A stretch of DNA of 64,000 nucleotides from Sediminibacterium salmoneum NBRC 103935 (GCF_000511175.1 NZ_KI866530.1:671056-735055); one strand, 5' to 3'; counted from the stretch's first letter, positions 54,011 through 63,953 are shown. Notes: generated from the sequence alone by a model not told the origin. Program-made: numbers and translations.

Positions 54011-56638
54011 ATGGCAAATACCCTAAGAAAAAAGACGCCACCGCCACCAGACCCGGAAGAATTAAACCCGGATAAAGATGCCACAGTATCTGTTGCAGAA
54101 GTGGTAAAAGACGAAAGAACCGAAAAAATAATCGGATCTGCCTGTTTATTGTTGGCTGGATTTTTATTTATTGCTTTCACATCTTATTTGTTTACCTGGC
54201 AGGAAGACCAGGATAAAGTACAGCAATTCGGGGTTCAGATATTCTCAACGGATGACGTGAGAGTTAATAATTTACTGGGTGTATTGGGAGCATATATTTC
54301 TCACTCATTATGGTACAATGGATTTGGGTTAGCCTCATATTTATTTTGTACCATATTTTTTGTGATTGGGGTTAATTTGCTTTTTGGGAAAAAAGTTTTC
54401 AGGCTTTTGAGAAATGGAAAATATGTATTGGTAGGACTTGTTGTATTCAGTATGGCCAGTGCATTTATAACAAAAGGAGCTGAATTTTCCTGGGGGGGTG
54501 CAGTTGGTGAGTACCTGAATGAGTGGATGGAGAAATGGATTGGCAGAATGGGAACCGGAGCCCTTTTACTGCTTACAGTATTCAGTTATTTTATCTGGAG
54601 ATTTAATCCGGTATTTTCATTGCCGGAATGGAAATGGAATAGCAGTGCTGCTCCTGATGATACCCTAGTTAGAAATTTAGCGGCAGATGATGAATTGCCT
54701 GAATCTGCTTTAGATCATTTTGAAGAAAATAACCCGGAGAAAGAAGAAGATCTGGAAAAAGAAGATCCGTTAATCAGCAGGAATAAACTGAAAAATGAAA
54801 CCAGTGCTATTTCTGTAATTATGCCTGCTTCCGAACAACCAGGCAATCCAATGCACCATTTTGATGTGGTTGAAAAAGAATCCGGTTCAGAAGAAGATTC
54901 AATGAATCTGAGCCTTGAGTCAAATAATTTGGATGAAGCAGAAAGCACAACTAATACAAATGATGAACTGGAAGAGGAAGAGGAACAGGAAGAATGGCTA
55001 GAGGAAGAGGAAGAAGAGGAGGAAGAAGATTTGGAACCGTCTGAGGAGCTGGAACTGGAAATAAAGGATCAACCGGAACTTGTAACAGAAGCGGAAGCAG
55101 AAAGTATAGCAGCCACAGTGGGAAGTCTGGCTACCAAATACGATGTAACCCTCGATTTAAAAAATTATAAATATCCGGGACTCGATTTACTGGAAACACA
55201 TGGCAGTGAAAAAATTGTACACGATCCTGCCGAGTTGGAAACGAATAAAAATCAAATCATAGCCACCCTTAAAAACTATGATATTGCCATACAACGAATT
55301 GCTGCAACCGTAGGGCCAACTGTAACATTATATGAAATTGTTCCTGCTCCCGGAGTGCGTATTAGCCGGATTAAAAATCTGGAAGATGATATTGCCCTGA
55401 GTCTGGCAGCATTGGGTATTCGTATTATTGCTCCCATACCAGGTAAGGGCACGATTGGTATTGAAGTTCCTAATGTAAGAAAGACAGTGGTGAGTATGAA
55501 AACCTTACTTGCCAGTGAGAAATTCCAGAATAGCAATTTCTCTTTGCCCATCGCGATTGGCAAAAAAATTGACAATGATAATTTCATTGTTGATCTGGCG
55601 ACCATGCCTCACTTATTAATGGCGGGTGCCACAGGTCAGGGTAAGTCAGTAGGGTTAAATGCCATTTTGGTTTCACTACTTTACAAGAAGCATCCGTCAC
55701 AACTAAAGTTTGTGTTGGTGGATCCCAAGAAAGTGGAATTGAGTCTGTATCGTGTAATTGAAAAACATTTTCTGGCCAAATTGCCAGGAGAAGAAGAGTC
55801 TATTATAACCGATACCAAAAAAGTGGTTTACACCTTAAATGCGCTTTGTATTGAAATGGACAACCGCTACGACTTATTGAAGGAAGCAGGTTGTAGAAAT
55901 ATCAAGGAATACAATGAAAAATTCACTGCCAGAAAGCTGAACCCCGAAAAAGGTCATCAGTATCTGCCTTTTATTGTATTGGTGGTTGATGAGTTTGCAG
56001 ATTTAATTATGACTGCAGGCAAGGAAGTTGAAATGCCCATTGCCCGACTGGCACAGTTGGCCAGGGCAATCGGAATACATTTAATTATTGCCACACAGCG
56101 TCCTTCTGTAAATATCATAACAGGTACAATTAAAGCCAATTTCCCGGCAAGAATTGCATTCAAGGTTTCCAGTAAAATTGATAGCCGCACCATTCTGGAC
56201 GCAGGTGGGGCAGAACAATTAATAGGAAAGGGAGATATGCTTGTAAGCTATAATGGGGAAATTACCCGTTTACAGTGCGCATTTGTAGATACCCCTGAAG
56301 TAGATGCGGTCTGTGATTTTATTGGCAACCAAAAGGGATATCCCCAGGCTTTTTTATTGCCGGAATATACAGATGAGAAAGATATGGAAGGCAGGGACTT
56401 TGATGCAAATGACCGGGATCCGCTCTTCGAAGATGCAGCCAGGCTGATTGTGAGCAGTCAGATGGGGTCTACTTCACTTATACAAAGAAGAATGAAACTT
56501 GGGTATAATCGTGCAGGCAGATTAATGGATCAGCTGGAAGCTGCTGGTATTGTTGGACCCAATCAAGGCAGTAAGGCAAGGGAAGTGTTGTTTAAAACAG
56601 ATTCGGAATTACAGTCTTTTCTTGATACAATGATCTAG
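54011..56638 (+). CDS. ftsK: DNA translocase FtsK
   Basis: An 875-residue membrane-anchored ATPase that pumps DNA during chromosome segregation and cell division. The N-terminal part has about four membrane segments up to residue 200. A linker follows that becomes extremely Glu-rich at about residues 315-355. The motor domain has Walker A in LLMAGATGQGKSVGLNAI near residue 535 and Walker B in FIVLVVDEFADLIM near 655, then HLIIATQRPSVNIITG. The C-terminal gamma domain ends SLIQRRMKLGYNRAGRLMDQ and recognises orientation sequences. The gene contains a G7 run (54492-54498) that is in frame. Confidence 0.96.
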   Translation: MANTLRKKTPPPPDPEELNPDKDATVSVAEVVKDERTEKIIGSACLLLAGFLFIAFTSYLFTWQEDQDKVQQFGVQIFSTDDVRVNNLLGVLGAYISHSLWYNGFGLASYLFCTIFFVIGVNLLFGKKVFRLLRNGKYVLVGLVVFSMASAFITKGAEFSWGGAVGEYLNEWMEKWIGRMGTGALLLLTVFSYFIWRFNPVFSLPEWKWNSSAAPDDTLVRNLAADDELPESALDHFEENNPEKEEDLEKEDPLISRNKLKNETSAISVIMPASEQPGNPMHHFDVVEKESGSEEDSMNLSLESNNLDEAESTTNTNDELEEEEEQEEWLEEEEEEEEEDLEPSEELELEIKDQPELVTEAEAESIAATVGSLATKYDVTLDLKNYKYPGLDLLETHGSEKIVHDPAELETNKNQIIATLKNYDIAIQRIAATVGPTVTLYEIVPAPGVRISRIKNLEDDIALSLAALGIRIIAPIPGKGTIGIEVPNVRKTVVSMKTLLASEKFQNSNFSLPIAIGKKIDNDNFIVDLATMPHLLMAGATGQGKSVGLNAILVSLLYKKHPSQLKFVLVDPKKVELSLYRVIEKHFLAKLPGEEESIITDTKKVVYTLNALCIEMDNRYDLLKEAGCRNIKEYNEKFTARKLNPEKGHQYLPFIVLVVDEFADLIMTAGKEVEMPIARLAQLARAIGIHLIIATQRPSVNIITGTIKANFPARIAFKVSSKIDSRTILDAGGAEQLIGKGDMLVSYNGEITRLQCAFVDTPEVDAVCDFIGNQKGYPQAFLLPEYTDEKDMEGRDFDANDRDPLFEDAARLIVSSQMGSTSLIQRRMKLGYNRAGRLMDQLEAAGIVGPNQGSKAREVLFKTDSELQSFLDTMI

Positions 56639-56709
56639 GTTTTGTCTAAAATTGAAGCCATTTTACCGAAACTTTAATACCTCAGGTCAAGCTAAATCGG
56701 TCGAAACTG

Positions 56710-56717
56710 TATATTTG
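56710..56717 (+). promoter_or_regulatory. Promoter -7 element for the LolA-like gene
   Basis: TATATTTG matches TAnnTTTG exactly and ends 17 bases before the ATG at 56735. No clear TTG lies at the -33 position. Confidence 0.45.
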
Positions 56718-56734
56718 CAGCCTAATTGATTTAC

Positions 56735-57364
56735 ATGCACAAATTATACATAGCTAGTTTACTTAGTTTCTGTACATTTTTTTTTACTCAGGCGCAAAAT
56801 GATCCCAATGCCAAGAAAGTCATTGATGCTTTTGGATCTAAAGTAAAAGCCTCCAAAGGTATTACGGCTTCTTTTTCTCTGAAATCTTTCACCAGTAAGG
56901 GTAAAGCCAATGGGAATAAAGCCCTTTCCCTTTCTATGCGTGGTGAAAAATATGTATTGAAGCAAGGTAAAACCGAAATCATCTGTGATGGCAAGAATGT
57001 ATACAATTTCGATGGTGCCAAAACCATAACCAAATCTGCAGTAGAAGAGAGTAGCCAGACCCTGAGCCCTCAAAAGTTATTGGCTGGTTCCTACGACAAG
57101 GATTTTTCTTATAAACTGGTAAACAGCAATGGCAACTTTAATGAAATTGAAATGGTACCATTGGATAAACGAAAGAATTTCCAGAAAGTCACTTTGTTTT
57201 TCAATAAGAAAACCAGTTTATTGTCTAAAGCAAGTATCGTAGATAAAAGTAATAATATTACAGAACTAGGTGTAAACAATATTAACCTGAATGCAAAGCT
57301 GGCCGATGCTATTTTTGTATTTACCCGTTCCAATTATCCTAAAGACGCTGAAATTCTTGATTAG
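56735..57364 (+). CDS. LolA-like outer-membrane lipoprotein carrier
   Basis: A 209-residue exported protein from the ATG at 56735; the frame extends three codons upstream to a TTG. The signal peptide ends FFTQAQ. The body, with ITASFSLKSFTSKG, KQGKTEIICDGKNVYNFD, LSPQKLLAGSYDKDF and KVTLFFNKKTSLLSKA, resembles the LolA family of periplasmic carriers that deliver lipoproteins from the inner to the outer membrane. It lies directly downstream of ftsK, an order common in Bacteroidota, but has its own promoter and terminator. Confidence 0.87.
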   Translation: MHKLYIASLLSFCTFFFTQAQNDPNAKKVIDAFGSKVKASKGITASFSLKSFTSKGKANGNKALSLSMRGEKYVLKQGKTEIICDGKNVYNFDGAKTITKSAVEESSQTLSPQKLLAGSYDKDFSYKLVNSNGNFNEIEMVPLDKRKNFQKVTLFFNKKTSLLSKASIVDKSNNITELGVNNINLNAKLADAIFVFTRSNYPKDAEILD

Positions 57365-57422
57365 GAATTACGATTGACTTTCCCTTTAATTGGGTAAGTC
57401 TCAATTAATATACATTCTATTT

Positions 57423-57458
57423 TTAAAGCCCCTTGTTTATCATGGGGCTTTAATTTTT
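57423..57458 (+). terminator. Intrinsic terminator after the LolA-like gene
   Basis: TTAAAGCCCC (57423-57432) and GGGGCTTTAA (57444-57453) form a perfect 10-bp stem with an 11-base loop, followed by TTTTT. Confidence 0.87.
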
Positions 57459-57472
57459 CTTAATTTTAATAC

Positions 57473-58609
57473 ATGAGAAAGATTTTATTGTTTCTGATGA
57501 TTGCATACAGTTCTGCACTTATGGCACAATATAGTGCAAGATTTGTAGTGACCAGTGTGGCTACCCGCAGTAATGAAGATATTTATCTCTCCGGTACTTT
57601 TAATAACTGGAATCCACAGGACCCTCAGTATAAACTAAAGCCTTTTAGCGGGGGGAGAAAAAGCATTGTATTGATTAATATGGCTCCGGGCACATATGCA
57701 TTCAAATTCTCCAGAGGCCAGAATAAACAAGAGTCAACTGCCGATGGCAGGGATATAGCTGAGCGAATAATAGAAATAAGCGGTGATGTTTCCAACGAAT
57801 TCGTTATTGAGGGATGGAAGGATGATTATCCGGAAAAACCAAAAGCATTTACTGCCAGTCCTCAGGTTAAACTAATGGATACGGCTTTTGCCATGCCACA
57901 GCTGAATGCTAAAAGAAGAATCTGGATTTATCTGCCCAAATCCTATTCGGGCAGCGATAAAAAATATCCGGTATTGTATATGCAGGACGGGCAGAATCTG
58001 TTTAATGAAAAAACTGCTTTTGCTGAAGAGTGGGGAGTAGATGAATGTCTGGATAGTTTACAGGGCAAAGGATTTAAAGAATGTATTGTAGTAGGAATTG
58101 ATCACGGTGGTACCAAAAGAATCAATGAATACAATCCTTATGATCATTTTCAATATGGAAAGGGAATGGGGAATGAATATCTCCAGTTTATTGCAGAAAC
58201 ACTTAAACCATTTATAGACAGTAAATACAGAACACTGAAAGGGCGTGATTACACATATCTCGCTGGAAGCAGCATGGGTGGATTAATCAGTTGGTATGGC
58301 CAGCTGAAGTACGCTTCTGTTTTCGGTGGTGGGGCAATTTTCTCACCCTCATTCTGGATTTCTCCTCAGATTGCTGTTGATGCCCAGCAATGGGATGGAA
58401 TGGATATGCTAAGAATGTATTTTTATACTGGCGGAAAGGAAGAGGCCAATGCGGTTAACGATTTAAACAAGATTGCAGGTATTATGCAAAAAAAGAAAAA
58501 TGCTCAAATCAGAACGGTTGTTAATCCACTGGCACAGCACAGTGAAAAATATTGGCGACAGGAGTTTGCATCTTTCTATATTTGGATGAGTAATAACTGG
58601 AAAGAATGA
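57473..58609 (+). CDS. Exported esterase with N-terminal glycan-binding-like domain
   Basis: A 378-residue protein with a signal peptide (ending ALMAQ). An N-terminal E-set/CBM48-like domain (YLSGTFNNWNPQDPQYKLKPF near residue 40, written as a landmark) is followed by an esterase-D type alpha/beta hydrolase. VLYMQDGQNLFNEKTAF, the nucleophile in YLAGSSMGGLISWYG near residue 265 and the His in PLAQHSEKYWRQEF are visible. Relatives include feruloyl esterases and enterochelin esterases, so the substrate is uncertain. Its stop overlaps the fucosidase start (ATGA), which suggests a small glycan-degrading operon. Confidence 0.88.
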   Translation: MRKILLFLMIAYSSALMAQYSARFVVTSVATRSNEDIYLSGTFNNWNPQDPQYKLKPFSGGRKSIVLINMAPGTYAFKFSRGQNKQESTADGRDIAERIIEISGDVSNEFVIEGWKDDYPEKPKAFTASPQVKLMDTAFAMPQLNAKRRIWIYLPKSYSGSDKKYPVLYMQDGQNLFNEKTAFAEEWGVDECLDSLQGKGFKECIVVGIDHGGTKRINEYNPYDHFQYGKGMGNEYLQFIAETLKPFIDSKYRTLKGRDYTYLAGSSMGGLISWYGQLKYASVFGGGAIFSPSFWISPQIAVDAQQWDGMDMLRMYFYTGGKEEANAVNDLNKIAGIMQKKKNAQIRTVVNPLAQHSEKYWRQEFASFYIWMSNNWKE

Positions 58610-59939
58610 AGTCAATAGCAGGTATTTTAATATGCATATTTTTTTGTCAGGGTGCCATTAGTGCGCAAAGCAGAAACCCGCTGCCCAGCAGCGCCCAGTT
58701 AAAATGGCATGAGAATAACTTTTATTTCTTCATGCATTTTGGCCCCAATACATTTACTGGAAAAGAATGGGGGGACGGGAAGGAAAAAACCTCCATTTTT
58801 AATCCATCCCAACTGGATACAGATCAGTGGTGTAAAATTGCCAAAGAGTCCGGTGCAAAAGGTATAATTATTACGGCGAAGCACCATGATGGATTTTGTT
58901 TGTGGCCCAGTAATTATTCTAAACATACGGTGCGCGAAAGTGCTTATAAAAAGGATATCCTGGCTATGCTTTCAGCATCCTGTAAAAAAGCGGGTCTTCT
59001 TTTTGGTGTTTATCTTTCTCCATGGGACAGAAACCATCCTGACTATGGTACTGAAAAATACAATGATGTATTTGTAAATATGCTCCAAGAAATTTTTCAA
59101 AATTACGGGCCCATCTGGGAGCTTTGGTGGGATGGTGCCAATGGGGAGGGACCAAATGGTAAAGTACAGCAATACGACTGGAAACGATACGAAAACTTCG
59201 TTAGAAAAATTTCACCCAAAACAGTCATATTCAGTGATATTGGACCAGATATAAGATGGGTTGGAAATGAAAGTGGATATGCAGGAGTTACCAATTGGAA
59301 TTTACTGGATACGGCCGGATTTAAAAGAGGACTTGGAGCCCCCGGTCAGGATACATTGGAAACGGGTAATTACAAAGGGGCTAACTATATTCCAGCTGAA
59401 GTGGACGTAAGTATCAGGCCAGGCTGGTTTTACAGGGGTACCGAAAATGATAAAGTAAAATCAGCGGATCAGTTGTTTGGAATTTATTTGAAATCTGTAG
59501 GGAGAGGTGCTAATCTTTTATTGAATGTTCCTCCTGATACAAGAGGACTAATTGATGAAAATGATCAGAAAGCATTGTCTGGAATGAAACAGAAAATAGA
59601 TGCATTGTATCAGACCGATTTATTGAAAACTGCTATTGTAAATGAAGCTGGCCCGGATAAAAATAATATTCAAAAAAATATACCTGGTTTTATTTGTTGA
59701 AATCTCCTGTTCCCTTTAATGGAGTCATATTAAGTGAACAGCTTAAATACGGACAGAAAATTGCATCGGCAACTATCAGCTTTTCTTTACATGGAGAACT
59801 GGTACATCAGGAAACCATTACAACAGTGGGTAGTCAGCGGATTCTTACATTGCCCAAACCCATGCAGGTATCGGAAGTAACAATTGTAGTGAATGAATCC
59901 AAGGGGATGCCACTGCTAAAAAGAGCAAAGGCTTTTTAA
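58606..59939 (+). pseudogene. Alpha-L-fucosidase (GH29), frameshifted near the C-terminus
   Basis: The main frame (58606-59700, 364 codons) has a signal peptide ending AISAQ and the GH29 catalytic domain: FYFFMHFGPNTFTGKEWG, GIIITAKHHDGFCLWPS and the nucleophile Asp in IWELWWDGANGEG. It then ends prematurely at IPGFIC. The remaining C-terminal domain (to 59939, VPFNGVILSEQLKYGQKIA and later) is in the -1 frame. An A7 run (59672-59678) is the likely site, since one more A joins NIQKKYTWFYLLKSPVPF into a protein of about 444 residues. The catalytic domain is intact, so the short form may still act. It would release fucose from glycans in the periplasm. Confidence 0.83.
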
Positions 59940-60571
59940 GAAGAGATCAGTTTATGCTCATAAGCCCATTTTACAAGGGATAGAATATTATTGGTCCCGG
60001 TTTTGCGGAATATGTTTTTCCGGTGAGTCTCAACCGTTCTAACTGCAATATTTAGTTTGTCTGCAATTTGTTTGTTAGATAAATCTTTTTCCATTAAGCA
60101 AATAACTTCAATTTCGCGTTGCGTTAAGTGTGCGGCTTCTACCTCATTTTTGGTTTGTGCAACGGAATCCAGGGCATCCAGGATTTCTTCCGGAAAGTAT
60201 TGTCCTCCGCTTGAAATTTTCTGAATGGCAAATACCAGTTCTCTGGCATTGGTTTGTTTTAAAAGATAACCACTGATAGAGGCTTTTTGAACCAGTTGGT
60301 CAATTACAGTTCCTTCACCATTCATACTTAATGCCAGAATTTTAATGCCCGGATAAAGTATGCTAACCATCTCTGCTAATTCCAGCCCGTTCATTTCCGG
60401 CATCATCACATCCGTTAATAATACATCTACCTTTTGGGTAGACAACAAATCCAGCATTTCTTTTCCTGTATTGGCAGTAAGTGAAATTTCAATACTATCT
60501 TCATTTTTCAACAATGCTATCAGCCCGTCAATTACAATCTGGTGGTCGTCTACAATTCCAATCTTAATCAT
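59936..60571 (-). CDS. NarL/FixJ-type response regulator
   Basis: A 211-residue response regulator. The receiver domain begins KIGIVDDHQIVIDGLIALL, with the phospho-acceptor Asp in VDVLLTDVMMPEMNG near residue 55. The LuxR-type helix-turn-helix is LTQREIEVICLMEKDLSNKQIADKLNI from about residue 148, with VRTVETHRKNIFRKTG as the recognition region. Its start overlaps the histidine kinase gene by eight bases, so the two are an obvious pair. The target genes are unknown. Confidence 0.93.
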   Translation of the reverse strand: MIKIGIVDDHQIVIDGLIALLKNEDSIEISLTANTGKEMLDLLSTQKVDVLLTDVMMPEMNGLELAEMVSILYPGIKILALSMNGEGTVIDQLVQKASISGYLLKQTNARELVFAIQKISSGGQYFPEEILDALDSVAQTKNEVEAAHLTQREIEVICLMEKDLSNKQIADKLNIAVRTVETHRKNIFRKTGTNNILSLVKWAYEHKLISS

Positions 60572-62876
60572 TGCTATTATTCACTTTTTGCGTTAATGGT
60601 ATATAAATGGCTACCAGTGTGCCATTTCCCGGACTGGTATTCCATTCAACGGTACCTCCAAGATAATGAATCCTAGATTTAATATTGGATAGACCTATTC
60701 CCTCTGTATTGGTTTTCCCGATATCAAAACCTTTACCGTTGTCTTCAATCATAACATCAATACCATCTTCAGACTGATTGATGGAAATATCCAAAAGGGT
60801 AGCTCCGGCATGCTTGATTACATTGTTGACGCTTTCCTGAATCACCCTGTAAAGAACACCTTCCACATGTGAGGGAAGGGATTGAAAAATACCATCGGTT
60901 GATAAATTGATTTTTAAGTTCCGCTGATTAATCTGACCAATGAATTCCTGTACAGCTTTTGCCAGGCCTTTCACCAGTAATGCATTCGGCATCATAATAT
61001 GACTTACCTGTCTCACCTCATCGCAGCTTTCTTTAACCAGGCTTAACGATTTGCTGAACAGGTCTGCGTCATCGGGAGATATGTTTTTTATTTGATCTTT
61101 AATAGCCTGTAAATTCATGTATGCGGCCGACATCATCTGACCAACTCCGTCATGTAAATCACTTGCAATTCTTTTCCTTTCTTTTTCTTCAGCATTGATT
61201 ATTTCTATTGTGGCGTTTCTTTGTTGTTTCAGCAGTTCTCTCTGGTGGATGCTTTTCTGTATATTCTGTTTTCTTTTATGCAGGTAATAAATAAAGAGCG
61301 AGATAAGTCCCATGCTGGTAATAGCAATGATAATCTGATTGTTTTTTCTGTTTACTTCCAGTGCCTTTATTTTATTTTGCTCACTAAGCCGATTTATTTT
61401 ATCTACATTAATACTCGAATCAAGCTGAGCCTGTAATATTTTTTTATTTTGTTCGCTTAGTAAGAAGCTATCTGAAATGAGTTGGAGATTTGCATTAGAA
61501 AGTTTTAGTTTTTGTTCTGCAATTTTTAAAAGATTCCGGTTAATGGCCAATTGCTGATTGGCGATTGTTAAAGACTTAATGGAGTCCGATTTGTTGAGCA
61601 ATGAAATCGTGTATTCTTTTTTCTGTGTTTCATATCTGGTTTGCAATTCATTTACCTCTTTAATGACTTTGTTTCCCATGAATTTTTCATTGATCTCAAC
61701 AAATTTGGTGCGATAATCAAGAGCGGACTTATAATTACCCATTGCGGAATCAAGACTGGCACGGTGATTATAGATTTCACCAAAAGTGTATTCGTCGGTT
61801 TTGGTTTCTATAGCTGTTTTTTCAGCTTTAATAAACCATTCCAGTGCCTTATTGTACTGACCTGATAATGAAAGTGCATAACCAATATTTTGCTCAATCA
61901 AAGCCACTCCGGCTGTGGACTGATTCATTCTTGCCAGTTCCAATCCTTTTTGTAAAAGCGGTATGGCTGCATCATAGTTTTTTTGCCGGATATTCATTGC
62001 CCCCAGATTATTATAAACAACCTGCAGCCCTCGTTTAAAATCTACCTTTGTAAAATGGTCAATGCTCTTATTTAATTCTTCCATTGCACTGGGGTAATTA
62101 TTCATGTCTACATAAACGTTTGCCAGGTTTACATGAGCAATGCCTAAGTTCCTCCAGTCTTTAGATTGGGTATTAGACAGGATGGCTTTCCTGAAATATT
62201 CTATGGCTTTGGGGAAGTTTTTAGTTTGATAAAAGAGTCTTCCAATATTGTTCTGTGTTAATCCAATTGTTTTAGTGTCATTCAACTGTTCCTGAATTTC
62301 AAGTGATTTAATCAGGTATAGCAAAGCCAGTTTTGGTTCTGTTTTTTCCGTTAGCATTGATCCTGCATTATGATACAAGGCACTCAGGGATTTTTGATCA
62401 TTCAATTGTTTATAAAGCAGTTCCGCTTTATTTAAATGTTCTGTTGCCAATGAATAGTCGGCAGACAATGTGTAGGCCTGACCCAACATGGCATGATTGG
62501 CCGCAATTTCGGTGGGTCGTTTTATCTGTTGCCATATCTGGAATTCCTGCAATAAGTAAGGCAAGGCTTTCTGAGGAACGCGTTTAACAATATAATAATT
62601 GGCATTGGCTCTTAATGCTGCTGCAATACCAGGCTTATAGTTCCATTTAGCTGATAGTTGCTGTAATTGCTGTGTGTTTTTAAATGTACTGCCAGAATCT
62701 GTAAAGGATTGGTAAAATGCCAGTTGTGCAAGCTTTTTAAGATGTCCCGTGTCTTTTAGTACAGAGGGGATATTTATTTTTAAACTGTCAATTTCTTTTT
62801 GGTACTGGGCTTCAGAAAAAAATGGAAATATTACACAGATAATAAAAAAACAAACAAAAGGCAGTTGCTTTTTCAT
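60564..62876 (-). CDS. TPR-containing sensor histidine kinase (HisKA_3 type)
   Basis: A 770-residue protein. A signal or membrane segment (FVCFFIICVIFPFFSEAQ) is followed by several TPR repeats between about residues 110 and 400, such as YHNAGSMLTEKTEPKLALLYLIKSLEI taken in part. A coiled coil and one membrane segment (IIIAITSMGLISLFIYYLH near residue 535) follow. The HisKA_3 phospho-acceptor His is in RKRIASDLHDGVGQMMSA near residue 575. The ATPase has VIQESVNNVIKHA, IEDNGKGFD and GIGLSNIKSRI. The TPR part probably lies in the periplasm. It overlaps the response regulator gene by eight bases and RNase Z by four. Confidence 0.93.
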   Translation of the reverse strand: MKKQLPFVCFFIICVIFPFFSEAQYQKEIDSLKINIPSVLKDTGHLKKLAQLAFYQSFTDSGSTFKNTQQLQQLSAKWNYKPGIAAALRANANYYIVKRVPQKALPYLLQEFQIWQQIKRPTEIAANHAMLGQAYTLSADYSLATEHLNKAELLYKQLNDQKSLSALYHNAGSMLTEKTEPKLALLYLIKSLEIQEQLNDTKTIGLTQNNIGRLFYQTKNFPKAIEYFRKAILSNTQSKDWRNLGIAHVNLANVYVDMNNYPSAMEELNKSIDHFTKVDFKRGLQVVYNNLGAMNIRQKNYDAAIPLLQKGLELARMNQSTAGVALIEQNIGYALSLSGQYNKALEWFIKAEKTAIETKTDEYTFGEIYNHRASLDSAMGNYKSALDYRTKFVEINEKFMGNKVIKEVNELQTRYETQKKEYTISLLNKSDSIKSLTIANQQLAINRNLLKIAEQKLKLSNANLQLISDSFLLSEQNKKILQAQLDSSINVDKINRLSEQNKIKALEVNRKNNQIIIAITSMGLISLFIYYLHKRKQNIQKSIHQRELLKQQRNATIEIINAEEKERKRIASDLHDGVGQMMSAAYMNLQAIKDQIKNISPDDADLFSKSLSLVKESCDEVRQVSHIMMPNALLVKGLAKAVQEFIGQINQRNLKINLSTDGIFQSLPSHVEGVLYRVIQESVNNVIKHAGATLLDISINQSEDGIDVMIEDNGKGFDIGKTNTEGIGLSNIKSRIHYLGGTVEWNTSPGNGTLVAIYIPLTQKVNNSND

Positions 62877-63775
62877 ATTTTAAACGTTACTCCCTCAATT
62901 GCCAGCTGGGTATTCGGAAAAACCTCTAAAGCTTCTTTCAGATAATCGTGTAACTCTTCAAACTTACTACTGAAGTGTCCAAGCAATAATCCTCCTGCAT
63001 TTGCTTTTAAGGCAATGGTGGCAGCCTGAGTTGTGGTACTATGAAATCGGTCTGCTGCTCTTTCTTCCATGCCATTCAGATAAGTGGCTTCATGGTAAAT
63101 CATAGTTACGTCCCTGGCAATGGTTGCCAGTCGCTCATCGTACAAGGTATCTGCACAATAGGCGTAACTTCGGGCAGGACTATTCGGAATGGTAACCTGG
63201 TCATTGTAAATAACCGTGCCGTCTTTTGCTGTATAGTCGTATCCTGCTTTTAGTGATTGATAGTATGCAGAAGGTATATGATTTTGAATTGCTCTTTCCT
63301 TGTCAATTTTTCTGGGGTCTTTTTTCTCCCTAATCAGAAATCCCCAACAAGGTATTCTATGTCGGGTTTGAAAAGTTTCCACCGAAAATTTAGATTCTTC
63401 CAGAATGATTCCCTCGTTTTCAAGTGGATGAAAAATTAAAGGGAAGGGAAGGGTAGTGGAAGCTACTTTTAGCTGAAGCTGAATAATTTCTTCCAATCCG
63501 GCCGGGGCAAATAAATGCAGGGGTTGTTCTCTGTTAAGAAGCGCCATGCTGCTGATTAATCCAATTAATCCGAAATAATGATCCCCGTGTAAATGAGAAA
63601 TAAAAATATGGTTGAGTTTTCCTCTCCTGATTTTATACCGTGACAATTGCATCTGAGTGCCCTCTCCGCAGTCGATTAACAATAATTGATCGTAAATGGT
63701 AACAATTTGCGCACTTGGATGCCTGTCATAGGCGGGCAAGGCCGAATTGTTTCCTAAAATGGTTACTGCGAACAT
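62873..63775 (-). CDS. rnz: Ribonuclease Z
   Basis: A 300-residue short-form RNase Z, a metallo-beta-lactamase-fold endonuclease that trims tRNA 3' ends. The metal motif is IFISHLHGDHYFGLIG near residue 60-72, LLIDCGEGTQMQLSR precedes it, and further ligands are in YCADTLYDERL, IYHEATYLN and RFHSTTTQAA. tRNA genes here may lack encoded CCA, as tRNA-His does, which fits a need for this enzyme. Its stop overlaps the histidine kinase start by four bases. Confidence 0.93.
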   Translation of the reverse strand: MFAVTILGNNSALPAYDRHPSAQIVTIYDQLLLIDCGEGTQMQLSRYKIRRGKLNHIFISHLHGDHYFGLIGLISSMALLNREQPLHLFAPAGLEEIIQLQLKVASTTLPFPLIFHPLENEGIILEESKFSVETFQTRHRIPCWGFLIREKKDPRKIDKERAIQNHIPSAYYQSLKAGYDYTAKDGTVIYNDQVTIPNSPARSYAYCADTLYDERLATIARDVTMIYHEATYLNGMEERAADRFHSTTTQAATIALKANAGGLLLGHFSSKFEELHDYLKEALEVFPNTQLAIEGVTFKI

Positions 63776-63922
63776 AAACGGGTTAGTAGAGGTATTAAAG
63801 TGGGAAGATACACAAATTATTATTTTTTACCCTGCATAACTGCATAAATTTATGAGTGTTTGGGGGTAAAATTCCTGTATCTCTTCCCATCCACCGAAGG
63901 GTTATAAAAAAAATCATATAAT

Positions 63923-63953
63923 TTGTCTTTTTTCAGGAAAAATGGTACTTTTG
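63923..63953 (+). promoter_or_regulatory. Promoter for a gene beyond the window end
   Basis: TTG (63923-63925), a 20-base spacer and TACTTTTG (63946-63953) match the Bacteroidota promoter consensus. The 47 bases that follow contain no start codon leading to a recognisable gene, so the transcript probably encodes a gene starting after 64000. The rest of 63776-64000 shows nothing else. Confidence 0.55.
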
